In this document: piece by piece, positions 23,154 to 36,500 of the stretch
How positions within the stretch are numbered: the stretch's first letter is position 1
Layout of the letters: each line of letters opens with the position of its first letter
Origin: Dichotomocladium elegans
Lineage: Eukaryota > Mucoromycota > Mucoromycetes > Mucorales > Lichtheimiaceae
Assembly (NCBI GenBank): GCA_025716815.1
Contig: JAIXMN010000011.1
Location: 310,001-374,000 of the forward strand
DNA length: 64,000 bases
Reading direction: 5' to 3'
Program-made: the position numbers and the translations under genes
The notes under the pieces: generated by a model
Seen by the model: only the letters and a program-made list of their open reading frames with translations
The model's database searches: none
Told to the model about the DNA's origin: nothing

Positions 23154-23363
23154 CCGGGCAACTGTAATACTACTGGAGGTAGTGGTGATGCTGTGAAGCG
23201 CGCGGTTGTCGCATTGCTGGAGTACAGTGGTGTTATTACTGTTACGGATAGAGCGGGCGTCATGGAAGTGCTGAATGCTGTGAATGGCGGAGATATTGGT
23301 TATCTAATGCGATCGGTTAAGGAAGGTGTGGGTGGTGGGGAAGGAGAACTATTTAAGAATTAG
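23154..23363 (+). pseudogene. Unrecognised coding-like frame, no start codon
   Basis: About 69 codons reading through AVKRAVVALLEYSGVITVTD and GDIGYLMRSVKEG before a stop at 23361-23363. Composition looks globular with hydrophobic periodicity, but the frame is closed upstream by a stop and no start is present. It could be a terminal exon or decayed gene. The antisense frame is Ser/Pro-rich and less convincing. Confidence 0.2.
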
Positions 23364-23783
23364 TCTACCGCGAAAGGTAGTGAATTGCAATGATGTGACA
23401 ACTCTGACAAAATCGCGAAGGCTCCGGAATAAACCTAGGAGTAAGTATGCTACTGACTTTTCCTCGAGACCTAGAGAATAGGAGAGATCCGAATCATGAT
23501 TCGGAAGCATACTGGTCTTAGCTTCGTGGAGTCTGATTGGGCTTCTCAATCCATGTCCAAGAGAAAGGGACTAAAGGGAGAACTACATCTTTGAGATCAA
23601 ATATGCTGATCGATATCTATCTTATTAATTATATTCCTTGGCAAGACCGTGAAATAGGAAAAAGCGCAAAGACAGGGATGGTGTGGTGCGAGGCATCCAC
23701 TCAAAACGCTTGCTTGATGGAGCGGTAGTTTAAATTCCTCGTCTCTTGCTCTTTGCCGTCATTCAACCATACACAGATCAGTC

Positions 23784-25358
23784 ATGAAGAAAAAGGTATA
23801 CATTATGAACAGCTACCTCTATCGTCTTCAAGCAGCTGCGCTATAGACATGCTATGACTTCTCAATCGTGCCGGAAGGAATTGAGACATGAAGAAGGGTT
23901 AAGCACGCTTCTCCCTTTTGCTTGGTGGTCGAGCCCGTGATTCAGTTGACGTCGATACCCCAAACGCAGCTTTGCTTAGCTAATTACAGGAGCGCTTACA
24001 ATTGCATTGTTTAGGTGTTACTTATGGGCAAGAGTGGCTCGGGAAAGACGTCCATGCGCTCCATCATTTTCAGTAATTATATCGCCAAAGACACACGACG
24101 CCTAGGAGCTACAAGTAAGAGGGCAACCAAAGCTGCGCGACCCGAAGCTTGTTACCACAGGTTTTTCGGATACTTATATATATTCTGTTCCTCCTTGGCT
24201 TGCTTTGTTTCTAGTCGATGTGGAACATTCTAATGTCAAGTTTCTCGGCAATCTGGTTTTGAATCTCTGGGACTGTGGAGGGTAAAGAGTACACGATAAC
24301 GATCTTTTTCTTCGGTATCCAGATAACTAAGTGCATAATATATTTTTAGTCAAGAGGCATTTATGGAAAACTATTTTGCATCTCAAAAGGACCGCATATT
24401 CAAGAACGTGGAGGTGTTGATCTACGTGTTTGACGTAGAGAGCAGAGACTGGGCCAGTGATCTCCATTATTACCAGTCGTGCTTGGATGCCATTCGTGCT
24501 AACTCGAGAGATGCCCGAATATTTTGCTTGATCCACAAGATGGATCTTTTACCAGAACAACAGCGTGATGAGGTAAAAAGAAGAATAGGTGAGATGAATA
24601 GGTGCTTATATCCGCGTTTCCTCATAGGTCTTTAAAGGACGCATCCGAGAATTAAGACAGCGATCCGAACCGCTGACCATCGAAGGATTCCGAACGTCAA
24701 TTTGGGATGAGACATTGTATGCGGTAAGGACCTTGCTTCAACCGGACGGAATCGCGATGTCGGACGACGCATTCGACTCATATTTCTCATTTTCTAAATT
24801 CACCTGTATCACTATCTAGGCCTGGTCCCAAATCGTCCATTGCTTGATACCCAATATCCGAGTGCTGGAGTCGCATCTTAATTATTTCTGCCGTTCGTGT
24901 GATGCGGATGAGGTTGTTCTTTTTGAGAGAACGACATTTCTTGTGATTGCCAATGCGGCCACCATTGATCATCAGGACTTGCATCGGTTTGAAAAAATCA
25001 GTAACATCATTAAGCAATTTAACTTGGGTTGCAGGTGAGATAGGAAGGGGGTGCAAACGAGGCGTGGTATTCATTGTATGTATGTATGGTATGCACTAGT
25101 CGGTCTCAAACGCGATTTAAGAGCATGGAGATAAGAGGAGGGTCGTTCACTGCATTTATCGATGTCTTGACGAATAATACTTATGCCATGGTCATCATGT
25201 CAGATCCCAATATCCGTAAGTTCAACGGGTTATCAGTTCTTGTCCTTTGTGCACTTGACTGAACGTGGTTTTACCGTCTTCCTGCAGAGTCGGCCGCCAC
25301 CTTGCTTAATATCGCAGCTGCTAAGAAGCATTTTGAAAAGCTCGAAGCCACGCGATAA
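23784..25358 (+). CDS. Rag-family GTPase Gtr1 (RagA/B type)
   Basis: Eight exons (23784-23795, 24015-24114, 24215-24281, 24350-24572, 24628-24723, 24820-25034, 25100-25215, 25288-25358) encode about 299 residues, close to the family's usual 300-315. The first exon is only 12 nt (MKKK). The GTPase part shows the P-loop [19 protein letters not shown], switch I region GATIDVEHS, the G3 motif LWDCGGQ and the G4-like HKMDLL. The rest is the Rag roadblock-type dimerisation region ([16 protein letters not shown]). Rag GTPases work as Gtr1-Gtr2 heterodimers on the vacuole or lysosome and signal amino-acid sufficiency to TORC1. All eight exon joins keep phase, so the model is strong. Confidence 0.95.
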
Positions 25359-25889
25359 ACCGAAAGAATGTCACAACGCCTCCATTTGGCGGCTGTTTTC
25401 AATATTTTTCCTCCTCCTCTCAATATCCCTCTTCTTTTCTCCTCTTCTCTTTTCTTTTTATTCCAACCAAAGAAGCCTACCTAAAAAAAACGAATACATG
25501 GTGCTGATTGGCTCAGGAGAAGAAGAAAATGCAATGAGATAGAAAGAATCCACATCCTGTTGTCGACTTTGGACATACGCTCAACAGCAAAACAAAGTCG
25601 TGTTAATAGTAAGTTTGATTAAAAAGACGTTTGGAAGGGATTCCAACAACAGTTTCAAAAACATTGGCGGCAAAGGAAGAGTGGGAAGAAGGAGAAGGGA
25701 GGAAGTCATGTGCAAGCCAGGGTATTTTATATAGACACAGTGATAGGATATCGTAGGTGTGCGGATGAAAGAGTGCAAACATGCCTGTCTGCGTAGCGTG
25801 CTTGCTTGCGTACGAGAGTGGCTATTTGCATGCATTTTTCCTTCTTCGTACTCCTTTCTCTTTTCGTTTCTCTCTCTTTCTATTATCAA

Positions 25890-27170
25890 ATGAGAAAAGT
25901 TCTCCCTCATCGCCACTCCTTTCCTCCATCGACGACGGATGCTGCTGCTGCATCGACAGAGGTCGGAGACAATCAGCATCATAATGGCGGTTTTTGGCGT
26001 CCTCCTGGTATCTTCATCGCAACCAGAAGTTATCACCGGTCCTCAAGTCCATCATCACATTTCTCAGAGATCGAAGAGATCGGTTCCTCCAGCCCTCACC
26101 TTGCCTTGGCGAGCTCAACGGTAGCACCTGATCTCCGCCCTCTTGCCGCTTCTGCAGAAAGCAGCATAGAGCCATATGTGAGTCCTCTAACCGAGGCGAA
26201 TCTTAAACATCATACGGACTCAGTGAGTGCTGGATCGGACAATGATCAAGGGAAGGTACAAGCTAACCTATAGTACAAAAAGTATCTTCCCTGCGAAAAT
26301 AAGGACGTGCGCCATCAGAGCATTAGCACCTATGTCGAAACACAAGCGTGCGTGCTCCAGCTTGAGGCTGAGATGCATCGACAGCAGTTGGACGAGATCC
26401 GCTCGCTTGTGCCGCTTGATACTCGATCATTCGAGGAGGAGGTGATACAAGATGTTCCTGGCAATGACGACACTCTTGCAGCTGAATCAAGAACGGCGGA
26501 TATGGACGGCACGCTGAAGAAGAAACGACGGAAATGGACATTTTTTCGCTTGTTTCAGAAGGAAAAGAAACATGAAGAAACCAGCAAAGCATCGTTCTTA
26601 ACGGACCAGAAACAACAACAGCCTTCAGAACGACGGGTGAGCCATTATCATCAAGAGACCCTTGACGTCGTATTCCAAGGGATGGCCCATGGGCTAAATA
26701 ATAAAAATATCGCGCGGGCGCTCGGATGCGAACATATCGCGATGAAACTCTTTTCTCGGCCTACAGTAGCGTATCAAGTCGATGGCAGCAACAACAACAA
26801 CAACAACCATCCAAGGCGTGATTCAGGCATTTCTGTATCGACATTTAAAAAGAGAAAGCATCGCACTAGTATGCGTTTTGCACCTCGTCTAGGACGTGTC
26901 AAAGAGGCGATTGATGAGCAAGGCGAGGCCGAGGACTTCGTGGCACGACAAGCAGCATCACTGTTACCCACCGACCGACTCATTGGATACCGCTATCCAA
27001 GGATGGTCCGGAGAGATATTCTGAGAGTGGCTGCTATTCAACTCTTGTCGTCCGACATTTCTTTTTATGGCTCAACAACGGACCATGTGGATGACAGTGA
27101 TGATGTTGATACCTATTTTTCACACAGCAGCAAGCGCTTCTCGGATCCTGGTTCTTTACGATTGTTGTAG
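25890..27170 (+). CDS. Hypothetical protein, basic and probably nuclear or membrane-peripheral
   Basis: Exon 1 (25890-26255) is followed by an intron beginning GTACAA; exon 2 starts at 26304 (AAG acceptor) or 26319 (CAG acceptor), both in phase, and ends at 27170. The product is about 405 residues: a Ser/Pro-rich N-terminus, a short helix (QACVLQLEAEMHRQQLDEI), a basic cluster (KKKRRKWTFFRLFQKEKK), an asparagine run coded by CAA/AAC repeats near 26789-26806, and an RRDILRVAAIQLLSSDI helix near the end. I recognise no domain. An upstream in-frame ATG at 25830 would add a hydrophobic leader but lies in a CT-rich stretch that looks untranslated. Confidence 0.6.
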
Positions 27171-27608
27171 TTATAGCGTGTGAGCCTCTTACCCACCAAT
27201 CTTGCGTTAGGAGGGTGCATTTCTTTACGTATCTACTATTACCAAGTCTCTCTTTTTTTTGTAGCTATGGGGTTGAACAGCGAAGTTCACGATTGCTCGT
27301 AATTATGAAAGAAAAAGGAAAAACGTGCTTGCTCCCTTCTCCCTTTATCAATACCTTATTAAGCGAGAAAGTAATGCTTTAACACGGAATAATATAATCG
27401 CTGTTACATAATATTCTCTTCATTTTGAGGAACCCTTCATATTAAACAATGCATAGAGCGCTATTTCTCGTGCGGCGCGTGCTTTATATGAATTCGATGT
27501 CGGACATGGTTTTTGTGTAAGGATCGACGCAAAAGAGGCCCTCCTCCCCCGCAAGCATCTCCACTCCCCTTGTTGTTTGCCCTTTTTTGTTACCTTTCTA
27601 ATCCCATC

Positions 27609-28906
27609 ATGTCCGGCTACTACAACCAACGGACATTCACTAAAAGGGAACTGTTACCGACATCATCGCACATCAACACCAGCACGCATGTCAGAACGAA
27701 GCGTAAATTGAAAAAAAAAGACTGGGGATCATCAATATTATACTCTCTCTCTTACTGGATGAATGATGGCATCGTCTTCCTCTTCTTTTTTTTTGCTCTT
27801 TTTCTCAATCACCTATAGCGGAACCGCTGGTCATGGGGCTCACACGGAAACAGCTCTCACTGGTTGTGCTAGTTGTGCAAAATAGTACGCTTGTGCTCAT
27901 GATGCGGTATTCTCGTATTGTGCAGAAGGCGGGACAACCAATGTACATTGCGTCGTCTGCAGTCTTCTTGGCCGAGATTCTGAAAATCCTGGCTTGTCTG
28001 GCGGTCATGTGGCATCAGCAAGAGAGTTTTGGACGATTCATCGGCGTGGTGCGAGACGAGATTCTCGGTAGGCCGCGGGACACGGCGCTGATGTTGATCC
28101 CGTCGGGACTCTATGCGCTTCAGAACAATCTGCTCTATGTGGCGCTGAGTAACCTCGAGGCAGCCACATTCCAGGTGACCTATCAAATGAAGATCCTCTC
28201 CACAGCGATCTTCTCGGTCGTGCTGCTTGGACGATCGCTCAATCGGGACAAGTGGCTCGCGCTGGTGCTGCTGATGATCGGCGTCACCATGGTGCAATCC
28301 CAAAGCATGTCGGGTAGCAACAATAATACATCGACAGCGCCTGCGCATGCGCAGAGCCCGTTTATCGGCTTGCTAGCAGTCATCACCAGCTGCATCTCGT
28401 CCGGATTTGCTGGCTGCTATTTCGAGAAGATCCTGAAAACATCCGATACGTCCATGTGGGTCCGCAATATTCAGCTTGGCATCTCGGGCGCATTCTTTTC
28501 CTTGCTCGGAATGCTCGTGTATGACATGCAACCGCTGCGTGAGGGCGGCATGCTGCAGGGTTATGACTGGTTAACATGGGTGGTGGTTGCTAATCAGGCG
28601 CTAGGCGGGCTGCTCGTTGCGATTGTAGTGAAATATGCAGGTAAAAAAAAAGTGTTTTGGATGGTAAAAGCAGATTCCAAGTCGTGCATGTAATATGCTG
28701 AACACGCGGGATGGTTTGTAGATTCTATCCTCAAAGGATTTGCCACAAGTCTTTCTATTATTGTGTCGGGTGTCATCAGCTTCTACCTCTTTAATTTTCA
28801 ACCGACACTTCCCTTCATGCTCGGCGCCATCATTGTCATGGTTGCGTCCTATCTCTATGGCATCGACTTCTCAAAGCATCTCCGCGGCCCGATCAAGCCA
28901 CATTGA
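27609..28906 (+). CDS. Nucleotide-sugar transporter, SLC35A/UDP-galactose transporter family
   Basis: Exons 27609-27702, 27819-28640 and 28722-28906 give about 366 residues. After a hydrophilic N-terminus come roughly ten membrane segments typical of Golgi nucleotide-sugar antiporters, with family signatures in LVVQNSTLVLMMRYSR, PSGLYALQNNLLYVALSNLE and ATFQVTYQMKILSTAIFSV. The C-terminal half has GFAGCYFEKILKTSDTSMWV, QALGGLLVAIVVKYADSILK and KGFATSLSIIVSGVISFYLF. Members exchange UDP-Gal, UDP-GlcNAc or CMP-Sia for the monophosphate; the substrate cannot be fixed from sequence. The first exon is the less certain part: it joins in phase through GTAAAT and a CACCTATAG acceptor, but translation could start instead at the methionine at 27833. 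Confidence 0.9.
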
Positions 28907-29297
28907 AGGATCTTTGGAGGGGGGGCAATAGGTTCTTTGCTTCTTCTGTTTTCTTTCTTCTCTCTTTTTTTTTTTTTTTTTTGTTTCCCGTACATACCTT
29001 CATGTTGTATTTACTAGTCGTATTTAGCACTAACTAATTCCATCCATTGTCCTGCGTGTTTTGCTTTTTTTTATCCCTTTTTTTTTCTAAAAAAAAAAAA
29101 AGAGAGAGAGTTGTATAGAGTAACAATCCGTCAGCCAGCTTCATTCTCTCCGTTGTACATTTCTTTTTTTTTTTCTCCATGTAGCAAAAGATATCTGGTT
29201 GTTTGTGCGCAGTTGCATTATACGTAAAACAAAAACAGGTTGATCGGGGCTTGCCAAAATTAGTTTTGCCCCTCCCTCTTTCTCTTTTTCTCTTGAA

Positions 29298-30331
29298 ATG
29301 AGTGAAACTCAATCTGCAGGCAATGCCTGGCCAGAACCGCCATTCTATTACAAACGCTATACAGCCGACAATGTCGAACGGTTACAGCAGGCCAAAAAGC
29401 AGCATTCATTTCCAGACACACCCATTAGCCAGCCGCCCGATCCCGATTTCCTGTTGGCATCGCTCGAGCCGCCAAAGATACCAACAGAGAGCTATACCAT
29501 TTTTGAGCAGCGATGGCAAATCAATGAACAGCTGCAATCGCTTCAAGATCTCGGGGTCAAGCAGCTGTTTCCTACCGGGCCGATCGGTAAATAACCGTTT
29601 CATCGTTTCATTAGACTTGATGCGCCCCCAAGCCCAACCTCTCTTGTGTGTCATGGAATATTAGATCGCGTGGCCGAACTGAAAAAACTGAATCGCGTGT
29701 TGATTGTCCAGTTTTTCAAATTGTTGGACACTCTTGTTGAAAACCCAGAGGAGGTAACAGTTTGATCAACACAGACAGACACACACGCATACTCGTACAC
29801 GCGTTCGCTTAGCCAGGACAATCACTCAAATCGCTCTAGTATGGACGCACCATCGAAAATATATCCACCATTTTTATTAATATGCATCATATTCTCAATG
29901 ATTATCGGCCGCATCAGGTTAGTCAAGAAGCGGCAGGACGATCAACAAAAGCTTAAATGATTAATAATGATAGGCGCGCGAGACATTACGACTGCTGATG
30001 GAATCCCAGATTGCAAAGAAGAGACAAATGGCCGCAGATCTTCGAAGGTATAGATTGAAGGAAAGGAATAGAGAACACCAACCTCATCTCTTCTCCTCCT
30101 CTATGGCTTTTATGACGCGTTAGCAAGAGCCAAGCCGCCCTACGAGAATTGGAGGCATTCGGGAAGGAAATTGTTGGACCGTTGCTCGGACCGGACAATC
30201 AAGACCCGTCGGATGACATGACATTGAACGCAGACACTGCAAGCGGAGAGATAGACAAGAAAGAAAAGGACAACTCCAGGATGGCAGAGCTGCATCAAAA
30301 CCTGGTTGCAATGGTGGATGACATTGAATAG
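29298..30331 (+). CDS. MED7: Mediator complex subunit 7
   Basis: Five exons (29298-29586, 29665-29753, 29840-29917, 29974-30047, 30124-30331) encode about 245 residues, a usual length for Med7. Recognisable family features are WPEPPFYYKRYT near the N-terminus, PPKIPTESYTIFEQRW, the helix DRVAELKKLNRVLIVQFFKL, and INMHHILNDYRPHQARETLR, the classic Med7 signature where RPHQAR-ETL is conserved from yeast to man. Med7 pairs with Med21 and Med31 in the Mediator middle module and links activators to RNA polymerase II in the nucleus. The gene ends 204 bp from the convergent CHD remodeler gene. Confidence 0.95.
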
Positions 30332-30535
30332 GGAAAATAAAAACCATTCATTGATTAAACAAGAAAGAGAAATTATATAATGCAAAACGAGGTTGTGCAG
30401 CAGTGTATAAGGATGATGTAGATGTAATAAAATGGGGGGGGTTAGATAGATAGTGGGAGTAAAGGGAAGGGGATGTTGCTTGTGCGTTGGCGTGTGTGTT
30501 TCTGTATAAATTCTATGTTACATTCTCATTATATT

Positions 30536-33500
30536 TTATACGTTGCCGCTTGAAGTCATCGCCACATCCTCGTCTTTTTCATCCGCCGGTGGCTGCGATT
30601 CATTGATCATCGAGACTTCCGCACTGTAGGCGATGGCGCCTGCATCATCGCCACTAATAGCTTCCTCCTCTTCGTCACTCACTTCCGCAGACCCAGCTTC
30701 AGTGTTTTGGGATCCAGGAACAGGCAGAGATTGCTTGAGCCGTTTGCGTGCTCCCAAGATCGCCTCATCAGGCAATGAGTCTGTATCATCGCCACTGTCA
30801 CTGTACCCATCGTATCCAACATCGTCGCTTTGGTATCCTTGTTCTTCAGATACTCCACCACCTGACACACTGTTCGTGCCCTCTACATTCTTGCTCGATA
30901 GATCGGCACGTTTCTTATCTACAACCTTACGCTTTCGACTGGAGGCAGGCCGCTTCGGTGGCGGCTTGGGGTGAAGCACAAGGTCACAGAGTGCATCTAT
31001 CCGTCGCGCGATCACGAGATCCTTTGGCCAAGAGATCCTTTCGATAATTGCACTGAACCCCTCCTCATTAGATTCCGGAAGTGGTTTCTCTTTCAGAATC
31101 TCATCCTTGACTGCAAGGAACGGAAGTTCGGGATCGTTAATGATCAAATCGTTGCGACCCACTCCGTGTTTGCAGATGCCTTGCAAAAGGCCTTTATCAT
31201 GCAACGGCACTTCCCACCATCTATGAACATATGTCAGTTTTAGTTACCTTTATTATCCATTCTTTTTGTTTTCAACTTACGTTGGTAGACCCGAGGTCTT
31301 GCGACCATTCTGAAGAAGTGCATCCAGATCGGGATGCGCCATCACTTGTTCACGGATCATATTCATTTGGATAATACGCTTGATTGCTCGTCTAGCTTTG
31401 TCATAGGGAACCAAGTCGGCACCGCCGTGATCATCGCGGTCACCGTTGGAGCCACCTGCCTGCTCGTCTTGCATTGAAGGAGAGCCAGGAGGCTCTATGC
31501 TGGACTCGCGGCTAGTTGAACCATCTAGGCATTTCGTCGGATCATCTTTGCGTCCGTCTTCGCCTGTTCCATTCGTATCTTCTGCCTTTTGCTTCTCCTG
31601 TTGCTCTGCTTGCTCGCGCTTGTGACGCTCGAGCACCTCTTCGCATGAAGCTCTAAATTTAGTCAAGTACAGGTCAAGCGATTCGTCAGTTTTCTTCTCC
31701 AGGCCTGCAAGTTCCTTGAAGCGCTTCCATCGATCATGTGGGTCCTCCCTTTGAGACTCGATACCGAACGAGAGAATCGTACGCAAAAAGTCACTCTTAT
31801 TCTTCTTGGTCCATCGGTTAGATGCATCCTGCATCTTGGCTTTTTGTCGCTGCGCCAGCCGCGACTCGCGATCGCGTGCCCGTGACTTTCGGTCCTGCTC
31901 CCTCTTTTCCTCTTTCTCATGAAGTCTGCGTTTCTTTGCATCATTGGCTTGTTCACGGAGGAAAGCCGCGATGATGCGCCGGAGTCGCATACCGATGTCT
32001 GCTTTGGTAGGCCACACATACACCTGGCCATCGTCATCAGCCGTGTCTGTAGGCTTATAGTCCTTGTCGTCTTCGTTATCAGAGTCTTCATCTTCCTTCT
32101 TGCCGTTCGACATCGGCTTCTCATTATCATCGTCATCAAGCGAACCAGCTCGACTGTCATCATATTTACGGCCATAGAAACAGAACTCGGGATCATTGCG
32201 CATCGAGAGGTATTGTTGGTATCCATGCTTGTAGATGCCCAACAAAAGATCCCGATCTTCAACTTCGCTCCACCACGTCGAAGGTGCAGAACCGGTTACC
32301 TTGGGCATCACAAGTGCCTTGGCTTCCTCCCACCGCTTGGGAACAATCTTGTCTCGAATAAGGTATAGCATTTGAATACGCAACAAAAAGTTACGGCCCT
32401 TGCGCTCAATATGCTCCACGTAATCAGCAGGCGCCTCGATGAGGAAAGATCGAAACTCGCTGATTTGCTTCTTTGTCGCACCTGAATATGGCACAGTGCG
32501 ATCACCTCGGACTTCATCTCGACAATCGGATTCGAGAATATACTCAATGTCCTCTACCAACTTGCGGTCTTCATCGTTATTCTTTTCCACAGTGGGCACG
32601 ACCTTGCGCATAAGTGCGCGAGTAACAGCCTTGAGGTCCTTTTCCGTGCGACGAGGGAAATGCGGCTTCATCAAGTCCCAGCGCCCGTAACCATAGATCA
32701 TCAGTTTACGTTCGTATTTCGTCTTCTCTGAAAGGCTCCAGGGCCGCATTTGGTCACGCTTGCGGCCACCTCGTTCCTGCTCCTCCTCGTAAGCATCCGA
32801 GTCATCTGCGTTGTCATTGTCAGAGTATGATCCATCGACTGGTCGGCTGCCGAAACGTTGAACAGCGCGTCGCCGTCTCGGTTCAATTACAATAAGGTTG
32901 TTCTCATCCACTTCTTCGCTGGCTTCAATATTGGCCTTAGCTGCCCATTTCTCCCAAAAGTCGGGGTCATCGATCTCAACGCCCATGTTGTCCTCTGTGG
33001 CGGAAAATGTGGCTTTGGAGAATACCGACCCCTTTTCGTTTCCTTCATGACGAATGACACGCGTACGGCGTTCGAGAATCTGATCAATGTCTTCTTCGCA
33101 GAACTTGGTGCTTGCTTCATCATCAAGCATTGCACCATAAGCGCCCTTCTTGAGAAGATCTTCAATTTCCTTCTTTGTCAATTCACTCTTGCCTGCACCA
33201 TCTTCGTTGATCGTGGGGCCCGATCGCTGCATCACAGCTCTGTCGAGGCCAAGCTTGATTCCTGCCCGATCAAACATGTCCTTTTCGTAAGTATTGCGGC
33301 AAATCAAGCGATAAATTTGGACGGGCTTCGTTTGGCCAATACGATGACAACGTGCTTGAGCTTGCAGATCATTTTGAGGGTTCCAATCGCTATCAAAGAT
33401 GATACAGGTATCAGCAGCCTAAGAAACAAAAATTAATTGCGCTGTTAGCTTCAAAGAAGGACCAGAAAAAAGTTATATATTTTTTACTCACAGTCAAGTT

Positions 33501-36500
33501 GATGCCAACGCCACCTGCTCTTGTGCATAATAAGAAGACGAAGGACTCTTCAATAGGGAGTGTAGTGAAGCGATCAATAGCAGCCTGTCTCTGGTCTCCT
33601 GGAACACTGCCATCTATGCGCTCGTAGGCGTATTGACGTCCCCGAAGATAATCGGCTAGGATATCCAAACAGCTACATATAAAGAATATCGATTGTTGGT
33701 AACTCCAAAAAATTGAGAGATTATCTCGAAGTCTGGAAAACATACCTTGTGAACTGCGAGAAGATGAGCACTTTATGATTACCCAAGATTAGCTTCTTTA
33801 GAAGTTTGTCGATCAACACCTGCAATTTAAATGGTTTGGTAAGTCAAGGAACGATTACTGCCGATATTTGCCAGAACATACGAGCTTGCCAGATGATTGA
33901 ACGAGGCAATTAAATTGCTCTCTAGGCCCTGTCGCATGGCATTCGGACAATATGACTTCCTCGGCACCTTCAAGGAGGTAAGGATGAATGCAACACTTTC
34001 GAAGTTGCATCATAATATTGCGAAGATGCGGCATTTCCTTGTTCGCTAAAGAAAAGTCAATAGTCTCTTCATTATATAACATATGCTTCATGGGCTTACT
34101 TTTCATGCTCTTTTTGAGGAAACTAAAATTCTTTTCCAGAATGGCGCGATACCACTTCTTTTGAGGGGTTGTCAGCTCCACTTCAATGACAGTCTCTTCC
34201 TTGACCGGGATTGTTTTCTCAACATCTTCCTTGAAACGACGTAGCATAATAGGTTTGAGTAGTGCCTGAAGACGTTCAACCTGTGCTGCTGTTTGGAGCG
34301 ATCCGAATTCGGCAAAGAAAAGGCGTTCGTCATTGAAGATTTCAGGCTGCATAAAGTTGAGCAAGCTGTACAATTCATCCAGATTATTTTGGAGAGGCGT
34401 TCCGGTTAGCAGGAGCTTATGCTCAATGTAGAACGTTTTCAGAATCTCGAGGACCTTCGATTGCTGGAAAAAAGATGTTCATGTCAACCTTTGTGGTTCC
34501 CACAACTATGCCATACTCGATTTCAACTTACCTTGTTCTTCAGTCGGTGGGCTTCGTCAAATACACCACATCTCCACTGGATATCTCGGAGAACGGGTGC
34601 ACCTGCCGATGCCTGTAAATTACCCATCGCATTAATATTTCGCCTGATTCTAGGTCTATGCAATCTTACCATTTCATACGTCGTCACCAGAACATCGAAT
34701 TTAAATCGGTTAGGGATCAGATTGCCCTCCATGTCGCGGTAATTAAATTCTGTTTCGACAATCAGATTACGGGCCATGGTGCTACCACGGAAATCAACAA
34801 CATTCAAATCAGTCCAAGCGTTTAAGGCACGGATCCAGTGAGGAACAGCTAATGGAAAATATATGTTAAGTTCCCGAAATCTTCACATATATGATACTGT
34901 ACATACTTGACAAGGGCGCAACGATCAGGAAAGGCCCGCGGATGCCAAGATTATAGTAAATATCGTTCAAAAATGCGACAGACTGGACAGTCTTACCCAA
35001 GCCCATCTCATCAGCCAGGATACATGAGCGGAAGTTATAATAGCAGAATCTCAACCAGTTGAGACCTTCTAGCTGGTAAGAGCGAAGTTCATTACCATAA
35101 CGATACCTGAAAACAAAAGGATAATGAGCAGGAGGATAACAAGACAAAGAGAAGATTTTCTCTTTCCCTTACATTGGAGATCGATCATAGTGAACAAATG
35201 GTGTGACCATATGAACAGGCCGCTGGGGCGGATTGGCAAGTTTTTGCTGAGGGATTTGCCGTCTATTGTGAAATTCGTCGATCTTTACTGGATCAATCTA
35301 GTACAACAAAGGTGTCAAAGTCGCGTGGAATGGTTACACAATGTTTGACTGGTGACAAACCTTGCGAAGATCATCTTCCGTCTCCCATGTGCTTTGGTCG
35401 TAAAATTGTCCGTTCCATTTGACGAGGAAATAGATCTTATTTTCACCTGTGTTTGGATCTTCTAACTCACCCTCATCGATGACGCGATCGACCTATTACC
35501 GATTCAGTCGTTAGAACGGATTGGGTTTATGAATCCTAGTAGCTCTAATAAATCAACTTTACCTGCAAGTAGTCACGGTAATCCTCACCCTTTTGACCAT
35601 CATCGTTCCATTTCTTTAAGAACTTCTTGACACGGTGTTTGCCCAAATGCTCACCCTCGATTTGCTCCAGGGGAACCCACTCAACATGGCGGAAACTCAT
35701 GTTCTAGATGTAGAAAAGAAGAGTTCAATATCCATCTTTCTATCTACAGGATACCGGGCGTTCCTAACCTTATATTTGACTAGTAATTCCTCTTCACCAG
35801 TCTCATCATTTTGGCGGTAATCAAGGATGCGCTCAAAGACCTATGCCGCAAATTAATAATCTCAACTTACTGCGATTTCTTCAGTTGTTACCTTTGTACC
35901 GATCGGAATGACCACACCATCATCAGGATCAGGCATTTCGCGGGCCTGCACAGCCTTCTTTTTCTTCTTTTTATAACCGCTGTCATCATCATCCTCAAAC
36001 TCACTATCCTGCTGCTCTGATTCTTCTGACAAGAAACCCTATATAGGACATGGTTGAGCTCTAGAAGACTCAGACACGATGAGCTCTTATTTTCTTACCA
36101 GATCCTCTTCTTCATCTGAAGATTCGTCATAAGTGACCTTCTTCTTTGTGTTACGGGTCGAACGTTTGGGCCGCGGCGGAGGTGGGGGCGGTGCGGGCCG
36201 CTGTATTTGTTGTTGATGGATCTGTGTATGATGAAATTGTTGTTGCTGTTGAGCAATATGATGTTGCTGAGCAATAAATTGGCGATGCTGAAGCTGCTGC
36301 ATTTGATAGGGGTTCAAGTGGGAGGGGCCAGGACCTGGCTGCGGCGGCATTGGGTAGCCATTAGCTGGCCGTGGAAACGCGTTCATGAATTGTGAATTGG
36401 GGGGCATCGGACGCACGCCTTGCTGCATGCTCTGTTGTTGCATCAAAGCAGCAGCTGCTGCATTATTATACATAATGCCAGGATGGCCAGGGTGCTGAGC

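Larger units (their letters stand above)
20139..23783. other. Gene-free block rich in decayed mobile-element pieces
   Basis: Besides the fragments listed at 20580, 21011, 21980, 22790 and 23154, no intact gene is visible in 3.6 kb. Base composition is more AT-rich than the flanking genes. The stretch next to 20138 should contain the GATA-factor promoter and the end near 23783 the Gtr1 promoter. Confidence 0.5.
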
